Shown piece by piece: positions 52,367 through 59,969 of a DNA stretch of 64,000 nucleotides. The translations under genes were made by a program, and so were the position numbers. The stretch spans positions 1,737,837 through 1,801,836 of the forward strand of contig NZ_JH976535.1 of the NCBI RefSeq assembly GCF_000183545.2, read 5' to 3'. The stretch is from Thermaerobacter subterraneus DSM 13965 (GTDB lineage Bacteria; Bacillota; Sulfobacillia; Thermaerobacterales; Thermaerobacteraceae). Each line of letters opens with the position of its first letter. Position 1 is the stretch's first letter. The notes under the pieces were generated by a model, which saw only the letters and a program-made list of their open reading frames with translations, had not been told where the DNA came from and ran no database searches.

Positions 52367-54118
52367 TCAGCGGGTCTTGTACCACTCGTCCACGTACAGG
52401 CCCTTGACGGCGTAACTGCCGGGCGGCACGTGCAGCGCCTTGTTGTAGACCACGATGCTCTCGGGCCACCACAGGTAGAGGTAGGGCAGTTCCTCGGCCA
52501 TCAGCTTCTGGGCCTCGGCGTAGATGGCCTTGCGCTCCTCCTCGCTGGTGGCGGCGCGCCCGCGGCGCAGCAGGTCGTCCAGGGCGGGGTTGCGGTAGTT
52601 GGGGATGTTGTTCCCCCGGCCCGCCGCCTCCGAGGCATAGTACGGGTAGACGTCGGGGTCCGCCGGCGTGGACCACCAGGCCAAAGTCGCCTCGTAGTCC
52701 CGGTTGACGATGGCCTTTTCGATGTAGCTGTTCCAGTCGAGGACGTCCACGTCCACCTGGATGCCCAGGTCCTTCCACCACTGCTGGACCAGCAGGGTGG
52801 CGGGCACCAGCTGGCGCATCTGGGCCGCGGTCATCGTGATGTGGAAGGGCTTGCCGTCCTTCTGCAGGATGCCGTCGGGCCCCGGCTTCCAGCCGGCCTC
52901 CGCTAGCAGGGCCTTCGCCTTCTCAGGATCGTACGGATAACGGGCCACGTCGCCGTTGTAGTACTCGGCCTGCAGGGGCGGGATGGGGCCCGTGGCCACC
53001 TGGCCGTAGCCCTTGATCAGGTTCTCGATCATCGCTTCCTTGTCGATGGCGTACGAGAGCGCCTGGCGCACCCGCTTGTCCTGGAAGCGGGGGTCGTCCT
53101 GGTTGAGGGCGACGAAATAGTAGACGTTGGTCAGCACCCGCTCCAGCTGCAGGTTGGGGTTGTTCTGGAGCTTGTCCAGCAGGGTCGGGTCGTCGATGGA
53201 CAGCATGTCCACCTCGCCCGCCAGCAGCTGGGCCACCTGGGCGTTGACGTCCGGGACGATGCGGAAGACCACGTCCTTGACCTTGGGCTTCTCACCCCAG
53301 TACTGCGGGTTGGGCACCAGGCGCACGTGGGAACCGGAGACGTACTCGGCCACCATGAAAGGCCCCGTGCCGACGGGGTTCTTCTTGTTGAACTCGTTCA
53401 GGCTCCACGGGTCCTCGACGCCCTCGAAGACGTGCTTGGGCAGGATGCCGGCGTAGTACGCCAGGTACGAGGGCAGCGAGGCGAAGGGCTCCTTGAGGTG
53501 GAACTCGACGGTGTGCGGGTCGACCGCCACCACCTTCTCCACCGCCTTGTACTCGCTGCTGTGGTTGGCGCCCAGGTCCGGGTTCAGGACGATCTCGTTG
53601 AAGGTGAAGGCCACGTCGTCGGCGGTGAAGGGCTGGCCGTCGGACCACTTCACGCCTTCCCGCAGCTTGAAGGTCCACACCAGGCCGTCGCCGGAGACGC
53701 TCCACTCGGTGGCCAGGTGGGGCACCGGCTTCATGTGCTCGTCCCACCGGGTGAGGCCGGGCAAGATCATCTCGTTGATGATGTTGGATTCCGCATAGGC
53801 GTTGGGGTGCCACGGGTTGAAGGTCGGGTCCGCCGGGGTCACCAGGGTGACCGTGGCGTTGGGATCGTAGGCCTCGCCACCTTCGCCGCCTCCGCTGCCC
53901 GCGCTGCCCCCGGCGCCGCCGCTGCCGGTTCCTCCCGCGCCGCCGCCCCCGCCGCTGCCGCAGGCCGCCAGCAGGGTGGCAGCGGCCACCAGCAGGGCCG
54001 CCGCGATCCGGGCCAGGGAACGCCGCCTGCTCCGGTATGGCCCGGCGGCGCCTCCGGATCCACGCCCCGCGGTGGACCCGGCCGGCCGGCCGCCGGCTTC
54101 ATCCCATCGAACCGCCAT
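52367..54118 (-). CDS. Peptide ABC transporter substrate-binding lipoprotein (family 5)
   Basis: Binding protein of 583 aa. An Arg-rich start (SRRRSLARIAAALLVAAATL) ends in the lipobox LLAACG, then a Gly/Ser-rich linker of about 30 residues. The family-5 pattern follows: TFNPWHPNAYAESNI, VWTFKLREGVKWSDGQPFTADDVAFTF, KNPVGTGPFMV, DDPRFQDKRVRQALSYAIDK and YYASEAAGRGNN. ATG 54118 has AAAGGGG in range. It is the first gene of the transporter after the IclR regulator; a 19-bp direct repeat lies just upstream. It likely captures di- or oligopeptides for the two peptidases encoded nearby. Confidence 0.93.
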   Translation of the reverse strand: MAVRWDEAGGRPAGSTAGRGSGGAAGPYRSRRRSLARIAAALLVAAATLLAACGSGGGGGAGGTGSGGAGGSAGSGGGEGGEAYDPNATVTLVTPADPTFNPWHPNAYAESNIINEMILPGLTRWDEHMKPVPHLATEWSVSGDGLVWTFKLREGVKWSDGQPFTADDVAFTFNEIVLNPDLGANHSSEYKAVEKVVAVDPHTVEFHLKEPFASLPSYLAYYAGILPKHVFEGVEDPWSLNEFNKKNPVGTGPFMVAEYVSGSHVRLVPNPQYWGEKPKVKDVVFRIVPDVNAQVAQLLAGEVDMLSIDDPTLLDKLQNNPNLQLERVLTNVYYFVALNQDDPRFQDKRVRQALSYAIDKEAMIENLIKGYGQVATGPIPPLQAEYYNGDVARYPYDPEKAKALLAEAGWKPGPDGILQKDGKPFHITMTAAQMRQLVPATLLVQQWWKDLGIQVDVDVLDWNSYIEKAIVNRDYEATLAWWSTPADPDVYPYYASEAAGRGNNIPNYRNPALDDLLRRGRAATSEEERKAIYAEAQKLMAEELPYLYLWWPESIVVYNKALHVPPGSYAVKGLYVDEWYKTR

Positions 54119-54137
54119 GATGCATGCCCCTTTCGTC

Positions 54138-54175
54138 TGGTGAAGAACCCGTCGTGTGGTGAAGAACCCGTCGCG
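54138..54175. repeat. 19-bp direct repeat upstream of the peptide-binding protein gene
   Basis: TGGTGAAGAACCCGTCGTG (54138-54156) and TGGTGAAGAACCCGTCGCG (54157-54175) are adjacent and differ at one base. They sit 19 bp upstream of the binding-protein ATG and about 80 bp after the IclR stop. A regulatory role for IclR is possible. Confidence 0.55.
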
Positions 54176-54258
54176 TCGAACCCATACCCCTGGATCGTCT
54201 CGTGTCAAGGCCGGGCGCCGGCCCCCGCCCCCGGGGACCTGGGCGCGCCCTGGCCCCC

Positions 54259-55200
54259 TCAGCTCCTGGACCCCGGGCCCGCCGCGCTGACCGCCCCGGC
54301 ATAGCCCAGCTGCCGGGAGATGTCCCGGGCCGCCAGCCGCACCAGCTCGCCCAGATGCTCAAGCCGCTCGGGAGGAATGCGCAGCGACGGCCCGCCGGCG
54401 CTCACCCCCGCCACCACGCGACCCCGGGCATCGAAGATGGGCGCCCCCACGCCCCGTGCCCCGGCCTCGATGTCCTCGTCGCTGATGGCGTAGCCGCGCC
54501 GCCGGATCTCGGCCAGCTCGGCCCGCAGCTGCTGGGGGTCGACCACCGTCTTGGGCGTGTACCGGGGGAGGAAGGGCAGCATGTCCAGCACCCGTGCCTG
54601 CTCGGCTTCGGGCAGGAAGGCCAGCATGGCCTTGGGCACGGCTCCCGCGTGCAGGGGGCTGCGCGCCCCCAGGGGCGTGGCCAGGCGCAGGCCCGCCGGG
54701 CCATCCCGCCGGTCGATGACCACCGCCATGCCGTCGACCAGGGCGATCAGGTGCACCGTCTCCCCCGTCTCCGCCGCCAGCCGGTCCAGGATCGGCTGGG
54801 CCAGCCGGATCAGGGAGCGCTCTTCCGCCGCCAGCACCGCCAGGCTCAGCAGCATGGGAGTCAGCACATAGCGCCCGTGCTCCCCCAGCCGGATCAGGCC
54901 ATAGGCCTCCAGCGTCTTGAGGCAGCGGAAGCACTGGTTCTTCCCCAGCCCGGTGATCCGGGCCAGCTCGGCCAGGCTGTGCTCGTGGGGCGGTTCCCGG
55001 AAGGCGAAGAGCACGTCCAGGGCCTTGATGACCGCCTGGATCACGTAGCCGTGGCCCGGCCCCGCCGGTGACTGGGGTGCCGGCCGGGCCGGCTTGGACA
55101 CCGGCTGGGGTGCCGGCCGGGGCGCGGGCTGGGGTAGCGGCTGGGATCCGGGCCGCTGCGCCGCCCGGGACACCGGCCGGGCGCCCTGCTCCCCCGCCAT
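54259..55200 (-). CDS. IclR-family transcriptional regulator
   Basis: Regulator of 313 aa. After a Pro/Ala/Gln-rich tail (about 45 residues of APRPAPQPVSKPARPAP type) comes an N-terminal winged HTH (VIQAVIKALDVLFAF, SLAELARITGLGKNQCFRCL). The effector domain has AETGETVHLIALVDGMAVVID, ATPLGARSPLHAGAVPKAML and GVGAPIFDARGRVVAGVSAG, all typical. ATG 55200 has AAAGGAGG ten bases upstream, with a GTG at 55209 as an alternative. It heads the Opp operon strand and is divergent from two peptidases, so it is the likely controller of peptide uptake and breakdown. A palindrome at 55264-55280 may be its site. Confidence 0.92.
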   Translation of the reverse strand: MAGEQGARPVSRAAQRPGSQPLPQPAPRPAPQPVSKPARPAPQSPAGPGHGYVIQAVIKALDVLFAFREPPHEHSLAELARITGLGKNQCFRCLKTLEAYGLIRLGEHGRYVLTPMLLSLAVLAAEERSLIRLAQPILDRLAAETGETVHLIALVDGMAVVIDRRDGPAGLRLATPLGARSPLHAGAVPKAMLAFLPEAEQARVLDMLPFLPRYTPKTVVDPQQLRAELAEIRRRGYAISDEDIEAGARGVGAPIFDARGRVVAGVSAGGPSLRIPPERLEHLGELVRLAARDISRQLGYAGAVSAAGPGSRS

Positions 55201-55263
55201 GGGCACCAGACCTCCTTTCCATAAGGGCTTGCCGCAAGGGCTTGCGTGAGGCTGAACCGCATC

Positions 55264-55280
55264 GGTTGATCTGTTCAACC
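55264..55280. promoter_or_regulatory. Putative IclR operator palindrome
   Basis: GGTTGA-TCTGT-TCAACC is a perfect 6-bp inverted repeat with a 5-bp centre, 64 bp upstream of the IclR start. A further TCAACC half-site follows at about 55295. IclR proteins bind short palindromes near their own promoters. No binding is shown by sequence alone. Confidence 0.45.
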
Positions 55281-55440
55281 ACCGCGGTCCAGTCAACCGC
55301 CGGATTAGTCGCTACCGATTCGCCTCACCTTCGCCGGTTCCTGCTAGCCGCCCGGAGGATTTCGAAAAATTTTTTGCCTCAGGCGACGACCAGCAGGAGG
55401 AGCCGGCATCCCCACGCCGAATCCGAGGCACATCGCTCAG

Positions 55441-55463
55441 TCAAATTGTTTGATTTAGTCAAA
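55441..55463. promoter_or_regulatory. Overlapping TCAAA/TTTGA inverted repeats before the iminopeptidase gene
   Basis: TCAAA-TTG-TTTGA-TTTAG-TCAAA contains two overlapping inverted repeats in an AT-rich patch, ending 18 bp before the ATG at 55482. It could be an operator, the AT-rich promoter core, or both. Confidence 0.4.
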
Positions 55464-55481
55464 TAAAGGAGGTGAGGCGGC

Positions 55482-56327
55482 ATGCGCGCCCGGATCAACG
55501 GGGTCGAGCTGGTCTACGAGGTGTTCGGCGAGGGGATCCCCCTGCTCACCCTGCACGGTGGTCCCGGGCTGGGCAGCCGGGCCGGCGACCGGGAGGCGTT
55601 CATGCCCTTCACGGAGCTGGGGCTCCAGCTGGTGTGCTTCGACCAGCGGGGTTCCGGCGAGTCGGAAGGAGCGCCCCCGTACAGCCACGAGCAGTGGGTG
55701 GCGGATATCGAAGGGCTCCGGCAGCACCTGGGCCTGGGCAAGATGGTCCTGGCCGGCGGCTCCTACGGCGGCCACTTGGCCCTGGAGTACGCCCTGCGCT
55801 ACCCGGAGAACCTCTACGCGCTGATCCTGCGGGACACCGCCGCCAGCAACCGCTACCAGGAGAAGGCGGTGCAGGCGGCCCTGGCCCGCAACCTGCCCGG
55901 GGTGGACCGCGCCATGCTGGCCCGGCTCTTCGCCGGCCAGGTCTACGATGACGAGGACTTCCGCGCCTGCTACGAGGCGATCATGCCCCTTTACGAGGTC
56001 AACTTCGATCCTGAGCGGGCCCGGGCCAAGCTGGAGCGGATCCGCTTCCGCCACGAGACCCACAACTGGGCCTTCTCCCGCAACCAGCCCCAATATGACC
56101 TGACGAACCGGCTGCCCGAGATCCAGGTGCCCACCCTGGTCCTCTGCGGCCGCCACGACTGGATCACGCCCCTGGAGGCCTCCGAGGAGATCGCCCGGCT
56201 CATGCCCAGGGCGCGGCTGGTGGTGTTCGACCACAGCGGCCACTCGCCCCAGGTGGAGGAACCGGAAAAGTTCCGCCGGGTGGTGCGGGAGTTCCTGCTG
56301 GAGGTCGTGCCCGGGCTCAAGGGCTAG
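55482..56327 (+). CDS. Proline iminopeptidase-like alpha/beta hydrolase (S33)
   Basis: Cytoplasmic hydrolase of 281 aa. The oxyanion region is LLTLHGGPGLG, then CFDQRGSGESEG, the nucleophile elbow GGSYGGHLALEYA, the Asp in LVLCGRHDWITP and the His in FDHSGHSPQVEEP. The HGGPG and DQRGSG pair points to prolyl aminopeptidase/tricorn-interacting factor types, which remove N-terminal proline from peptides. ATG 55482 has AAAGGAGGTGAGG upstream. It is divergent from IclR-Opp and is followed 146 bp later by an M19 dipeptidase, so it probably processes imported peptides. Confidence 0.9.
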   Translation: MRARINGVELVYEVFGEGIPLLTLHGGPGLGSRAGDREAFMPFTELGLQLVCFDQRGSGESEGAPPYSHEQWVADIEGLRQHLGLGKMVLAGGSYGGHLALEYALRYPENLYALILRDTAASNRYQEKAVQAALARNLPGVDRAMLARLFAGQVYDDEDFRACYEAIMPLYEVNFDPERARAKLERIRFRHETHNWAFSRNQPQYDLTNRLPEIQVPTLVLCGRHDWITPLEASEEIARLMPRARLVVFDHSGHSPQVEEPEKFRRVVREFLLEVVPGLKG

Positions 56328-56473
56328 CCTGGCTTCCGGGGGCGGAGGGTGGCTGCGGCGGGCGGCGGGTCCCACCCCGCTGCGGAGCAGCCGCGGCGGG
56401 CGCAAGCCCGGCGAGCGGACCGGACGCGTGGAGCTTGAAAGGCTTGACAGCGCCTGGAGAAAGGAAGTTGCCC

Positions 56474-57733
56474 GTGAGCAACAGCATGCCCGAACCCGCG
56501 GCGGGTGCCGCCGCGGCGGGTTCGACCGCCAAGAGGAAGAAGTACGACGGCTACCGTTCCTTCCAGTTCCTTGAGCCGGGGGTCGACTACCGGCCCTTCC
56601 AGCTGGCCAGGGAGATCGGCCGGGTCTCCCCCTACGTGGTGGAGGTGTCCGACGCCCAGGAGCAGCGGGTCCAGCGGCTCCTGGCGGAGAACGTGGTGAT
56701 CTCCCTCCACGAGCACCTGATGGTGATCCCCGAGGACGTGGGACAGGTCTTCGACTACATCCGCGAGGGCCGGATCTTCACGGGCTACGAGGGCCTGGCG
56801 GCTTCGGGGCTCGATGCCGTGTGCGAGAACTTCCTCAACGGCGCCGCCACCATCACCTCCAAGATGGGGTGGAAGTGGACCGACATCATCCACGACATCG
56901 GCATGCGCTTCGCCGACCTGGCCCACCAGGACTTCGTCATCCGGGCGGAGCGGGTCGACGACATCCTGCGCGCCCACGCCGAGGGCCGGGTCGCCCTGAT
57001 CCCCAGCCTGGAGGCGGCGACGCCCATCGAGAACGAGCTGGACCGGCTCGATGTGCTGTACGGCCTGGGGATCCGGATGATGGGCATCGCCTACAGCGAG
57101 GGCAATGCCCTGGGGTGCGGCCTGCGGGAGCCGCGGGACGGCGGGCTGACGGTCTTCGGCCGGCAGGCCGTGGAGCGGATGAACAAGCTGGGCATCGCCA
57201 TCGACGTGTCCCACTCGGGCGACCAGACGGCCCTGGATACGATCCGGTTCAGCAAGAAGCCGGTCTTCATCACCCACGCCGGGGCCCGCGCCCTGTGGCC
57301 CAGCCGGCGCCTCAAGCCCGACGAGGTGATCAAGGCCTGCGCCGAGCGGGGCGGCGTGATCGGCATCGAGGCGGCGCCCCACACCACCCTGACCCGCAAC
57401 CACCCCGAGCACAGCATCGAGTCGGTGATGGAGCACTTCGAGTACTGCGTCGAGCTGGTGGGCATCGACCACGTGACCTTCGGGCCCGATCTGCTCTTCG
57501 GCGACCACGTGGCCCTGCACAAGGCCTTTGCCGCCCACCTGTCCATCGGCGCCAGCAAGGCGTCGGGCGAGGACCATCCCCATGTGCCCTATGTGCGGGG
57601 CCTGGAGAACATCGCCGAGGCATGGCCCAACATCGTCCGCTGGCTCGTCAAGCACAACTACTCCGACGACGAGATCAAGAAGGTGATCGGCGGCAATACG
57701 CTGCGGGTGCTGCGGGAGGTCTGGCACGGGTAG
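56474..57733 (+). CDS. Membrane dipeptidase-like metallopeptidase (M19)
   Basis: Zinc dipeptidase of 419 aa from GTG 56474, with AAGGAAG upstream. Family features include SLHEHLMVIPED near residue 79, the bridging Glu region ALIPSLEAATPIENELDR, then MMGIAYSEGNALGCG, DVSHSGDQT and FITHAGARALWPS. A standard M19 site begins HxD; here it reads HEH (residues 79-81), so the first metal-ligand pair differs. No signal peptide was seen, so it is probably cytoplasmic. It is in line with the iminopeptidase and opposite the IclR-Opp operon, consistent with dipeptide cleavage after uptake. Confidence 0.88.
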   Translation: MSNSMPEPAAGAAAAGSTAKRKKYDGYRSFQFLEPGVDYRPFQLAREIGRVSPYVVEVSDAQEQRVQRLLAENVVISLHEHLMVIPEDVGQVFDYIREGRIFTGYEGLAASGLDAVCENFLNGAATITSKMGWKWTDIIHDIGMRFADLAHQDFVIRAERVDDILRAHAEGRVALIPSLEAATPIENELDRLDVLYGLGIRMMGIAYSEGNALGCGLREPRDGGLTVFGRQAVERMNKLGIAIDVSHSGDQTALDTIRFSKKPVFITHAGARALWPSRRLKPDEVIKACAERGGVIGIEAAPHTTLTRNHPEHSIESVMEHFEYCVELVGIDHVTFGPDLLFGDHVALHKAFAAHLSIGASKASGEDHPHVPYVRGLENIAEAWPNIVRWLVKHNYSDDEIKKVIGGNTLRVLREVWHG

Positions 57734-57788
57734 GTGTAGGGGGACGGATGGCGGCCGCGCAGCCTGCCGGTCCGAAGACGGTCTTTGA

Positions 57789-57827
57789 GGATGGCCATTG
57801 GGGATGGCCATTGGGGATGGCCTTTGA
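57789..57827. repeat. 13-bp tandem repeat (GGATGGCCATTGG)
   Basis: Two perfect units (57789-57801 and 57802-57814) and a degenerate third follow the M19 gene. They lie at the edge of the TnpB remnant, where homology to the transposon protein ends. Confidence 0.6.
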
Positions 57828-57875
57828 GGTGGCCGCCACGTGCAACTGTTCGACGACCACCACGCCACATCCTGG

Positions 57876-58330
57876 CGGACATCCCGGGCCCGCGCATGGA
57901 GCCGGGCCAGCCGGCGGCGGGCCTGTTGCCACCCCCGGCTGCCCTTTTGGCGGCGGGCCAGGGCGCGGCTGGACCGGGCGATCTTTCGGAGCGCTTTTTC
58001 AAGGGGCCGAGGATTCGGCCCCTTCTCACCTGTCGAAAGGACCGCCAGGTGCTTGACGCCCGCATCGACGCCGACGACCTTCCAGGGGAACCAAGGGCGG
58101 CCTGGCGGCCGCTCCACCTCGCAGGTGAAGCTGACGAACCACCGGCCCCCCCTCCCGTGACACCGTGGCCGCGAGGATGCGGGCCGTTCCCGCCTGAATG
58201 CGCCGAAGGAGGGCCGTGGCCGGCTCGTGGGTCTTCACCCACCCGATCCGGGGCAGCACGACGCGGCTCTTGTCGTCCACCCGGATCGCACCCGTGGTGA
58301 ACCGCACCGACTCCCGGCCACGGCCCTTAT
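57876..58330 (-). pseudogene. TnpB (IS200/IS605 OrfB) remnant, frameshifted and truncated
   Basis: Read from 58330 downward: RFTTGAIRVDDKSRVVLPRI, then KTHEPATALLRRIQAGTA, then after a frame change WFVSFTCEVERPPGRPWFPW, KVVGVDAGVKHLAVLSTG and RARDVRQD. These are the central and RuvC-start parts of TnpB, the RNA-guided nuclease of IS605-type elements; VGVDAGVKHLAVLS carries the first catalytic Asp. The frame change is at a run of seven G (58146-58152); six would restore it. Both ends and the other catalytic residues are missing. No terminal hairpins or omega-RNA were identified. Confidence 0.85.
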
Positions 58331-58487
58331 TCCGGAAACAAATGACTAAGAAGCGCGTTAGCTGTTCTAAGCCCCTCCACCTGGTACCGGGCAAAGAACT
58401 CGGCGAGAGGGCAGGAGGTCCGAATGACGGTAAAACGTCCCCGATCAGCCCTGTCCACGGTCTGGCGTCGAGCAACCACGTGCTCAC
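58327..58487 (-). pseudogene. Possible VapC/PIN toxin remnant
   Basis: GTG 58487 begins STWLLDARPWTGL, like the PIN toxin start (LLDANVW) but without the Asn and quickly out of frame. Another frame gives GRFTVIRTSCPLAEFFARYQ and more to a stop at 58327. It follows a VapB-like fragment in the same direction. The assignment rests on a short motif and position, so confidence is low. Confidence 0.3.
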
Positions 58488-58521
58488 GAGCTATTCCCTC
58501 ACCACGAGCTATTCCCTCACC
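58486..58521. repeat. 18-bp perfect tandem repeat
   Basis: ACGAGCTATTCCCTCACC at 58486-58503 is repeated exactly at 58504-58521. It lies just upstream of the possible PIN remnant, within the decayed mobile region. Confidence 0.8.
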
Positions 58522-58582
58522 CGGTCCCCGGCCGGTTCCCGGCGCGCGGCCGCCTGCGCCAGCGCCTGTGCGCCCGCCTCGT

Positions 58583-59003
58583 TCAGGCCATCTTTTCGGC
58601 CCACCGCCGAGCACGGGATGTACGGATCGCTTCCCGGGCCTCCCCCGTGTCCACGGGCCGATCGATCTTCAGCACGCTGCGCAGCTCCTTGAGACTCCGC
58701 GGCCGTGGCAGCGCCCTGTGGCGGGCCAGCGCCCACAAGCTCCGCCACACCTTTGGGACGCGGCTGCCTGAGGCGGGCGTCGACCTGCTTGTCATCAAGG
58801 ACCTGCTCGGCCACGCGACGGTGGCGACGACCCCGATTTACGCGCATGTGGCCCAGCGGCGGCCAAGGGAGTCAGTACGATCTCCCCGTTGCCGTTGACG
58901 TCAACGAGCACCTCGTCGCCTTCCGCAAGGTCCACCCGCTCCCGGATCGCCTTGGCGAGGGTCACTTGTCCTCGTTGCAGGATCGCGATGGCTACGGCCC
59001 GAT
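58583..59003 (-). pseudogene. AbrB/VapB-type antitoxin split by an integrase fragment
   Basis: The first part (about 59003-58870) reads AIAILQRGQVTLAKAIRERV and DLAEGDEVLVDVNGNGEIVL, a SpoVT/AbrB swapped-hairpin antitoxin start. The matching C-terminal part, RSLKELRSVLKIDRPVDTGE and AREAIRTSRARRWAEKMA, lies at 58702-58583 in another frame. Between them is an integrase piece on the opposite strand. The order agrees with the intact antitoxin at 59419-59733 (HPLPAPRSIEEVAGAL). The first part also has GTA where a start codon is expected after GGAAGGAG. It is therefore broken in at least two ways. Confidence 0.65.
58720..58860 (+). pseudogene. Tyrosine recombinase (phage integrase/XerD type) C-terminal fragment
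   Basis: HKLRHTFGTRLPEAGVDLLV is followed by IKDLLGHATVATTPIYAHV, the box II region with the Arg, His and Tyr catalytic residues. The N-terminal DNA-binding domain and first catalytic Arg are absent. It lies inside a VapB-like antitoxin gene on the other strand, so it marks an old insertion event. Confidence 0.85.
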
Positions 59004-59014
59004 CTCCTTCCCCC

Positions 59015-59422
59015 TCACCATTCCGCCAGCCGCGCCGCCAGGCGCCTGAGGTCGCGGTCGTTGGAGGCGACCCGGTAAGGCTCGGCCTGCGACCGGGAGG
59101 CCAAATAGCCGTCCACGAAATCAAGTTTTTTCGAGTACCGGCTGAGGGCGTAGAGAATGTGCTCGTCGTCCTCACACTCCACCCCGGGTAAGGCAAGCAC
59201 CCGCTCGACAAGGCCGGCCGCTTCGCGGGGATGCAGGCCGAAGCCTGAAAGCACAAGCAACGTTTCAAAGACCACGATGGGCGTTACCACCAGGGTCACC
59301 GCGCCCCGAGCGGCCCGCTCAAAGAGGGCCCGCACCCGGTCCCGGACGTCGTTGTCCGGAGCCTGGTCTGGCGCGAGCAAGTAGATAATCAGGTTGGTGT
59401 CCAGCAACCACCGCTCCGTCAC
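59015..59422 (-). CDS. PIN-domain toxin (VapC-like)
   Basis: Putative RNase toxin of 135 aa. Acidic residues of the PIN fold are visible in WLLDTNLIIYLLA, VVFETLLVLSGFG, FVDGYLASRS and SNDRDLRRLA. GTG 59422 overlaps the antitoxin stop as GTGA and has GAGGGA upstream. Together with the AbrB-type protein before it this is a standard VapBC module. It lies next to a decayed second module, which suggests repeated toxin-antitoxin turnover at this place. Confidence 0.9.
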   Translation of the reverse strand: MTERWLLDTNLIIYLLAPDQAPDNDVRDRVRALFERAARGAVTLVVTPIVVFETLLVLSGFGLHPREAAGLVERVLALPGVECEDDEHILYALSRYSKKLDFVDGYLASRSQAEPYRVASNDRDLRRLAARLAEW

Positions 59423-59733
59423 GATGCGTCCCTCGCCGGCGCCGCTTCCCGCCACACCGCATCCGCGTGCGGCTTGGGCTGGCTCTCGCGCCAGGCTTCG
59501 GCGTAATCGCCGGCGGCCCGCTCAAGGGCTTCGGTCAGGGACCGGCCCACCTTGCCCGTCAGCGCCCCCGCCACCTCCTCGATAGACCGGGGTGCTGGAA
59601 GCGGGTGCAGCACGATGTCGCCGCCCTCAGTCACGTAGCAGACCATCTTTCGCCCTTCGGTAATGCCAAGGGCTTCCCGGATTCCGACCGGCAGGGTGAC
59701 CTGTCCTCGGCCACCAACGCGGAGGATTGCCAT
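59419..59733 (-). CDS. AbrB/SpoVT-type antitoxin (VapB-like)
   Basis: DNA-binding antitoxin of 104 aa. Residues 1-45 (AILRVGGRGQVTLPVGIREA, then GDIVLHPLP) form the swapped-hairpin AbrB fold. The C-terminal part (RSIEEVAGALTGKVGRSLTE) would wrap the toxin. ATG 59733 has GAGGTGAGGGG upstream. It overlaps the PIN gene by four bases. A TTGACA/GACAAT promoter lies just upstream and is probably autoregulated by the AbrB domain. Confidence 0.9.
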   Translation of the reverse strand: MAILRVGGRGQVTLPVGIREALGITEGRKMVCYVTEGGDIVLHPLPAPRSIEEVAGALTGKVGRSLTEALERAAGDYAEAWRESQPKPHADAVWREAAPARDAS

Positions 59734-59755
59734 AAGCCCCTCACCTCGCGCCCTC

Positions 59756-59784
59756 ATTGTCCGTTACCTCCCCCTAGATGTCAA
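59756..59784 (-). promoter_or_regulatory. Promoter of the VapBC-like operon
   Basis: On the minus strand TTGACA (59784-59779), a 17-bp spacer and GACAAT (59761-59756) give a perfect -35 and a four-of-six -10. The antitoxin ATG is 22 bp beyond the -10. This is the clearest sigma-A-like promoter seen in the window. Confidence 0.7.
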
Positions 59785-59969
59785 TCTGACCCACTGGCTT
59801 CCGGTTTGATTACTCTTATGCGGAATGGTGGGCCTTTATGGCGCATTCTATTCAGGGAAGGCGAAAGACCATACAGGCGTGCCTACTTCCAGCATACCAC
59901 CGCGGTGGCTGCAAGCGATTGCGGCTCCCCGTTATGGCCCGTTGACGTCGTGCCGCTACGCCTGTAGCG

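Noticed and set aside
51000-52900. Long plus- and minus-strand frames over the Opp permeases
   Set aside because: No recognisable domains; the permease and binding-protein frames explain the region.
54138-54175. Mini-CRISPR or transposon end
   Set aside because: Only two adjacent copies without spacer; more like a simple tandem duplication or operator.
56324-58117. Long minus-strand frame over the M19 dipeptidase
   Set aside because: Only its first about 125 codons (TnpB remnant) are meaningful; the rest mirrors the dipeptidase gene.
57876-58330. Active RNA-guided TnpB with omega-RNA
   Set aside because: The gene is frameshifted and lacks both ends and the later catalytic residues.
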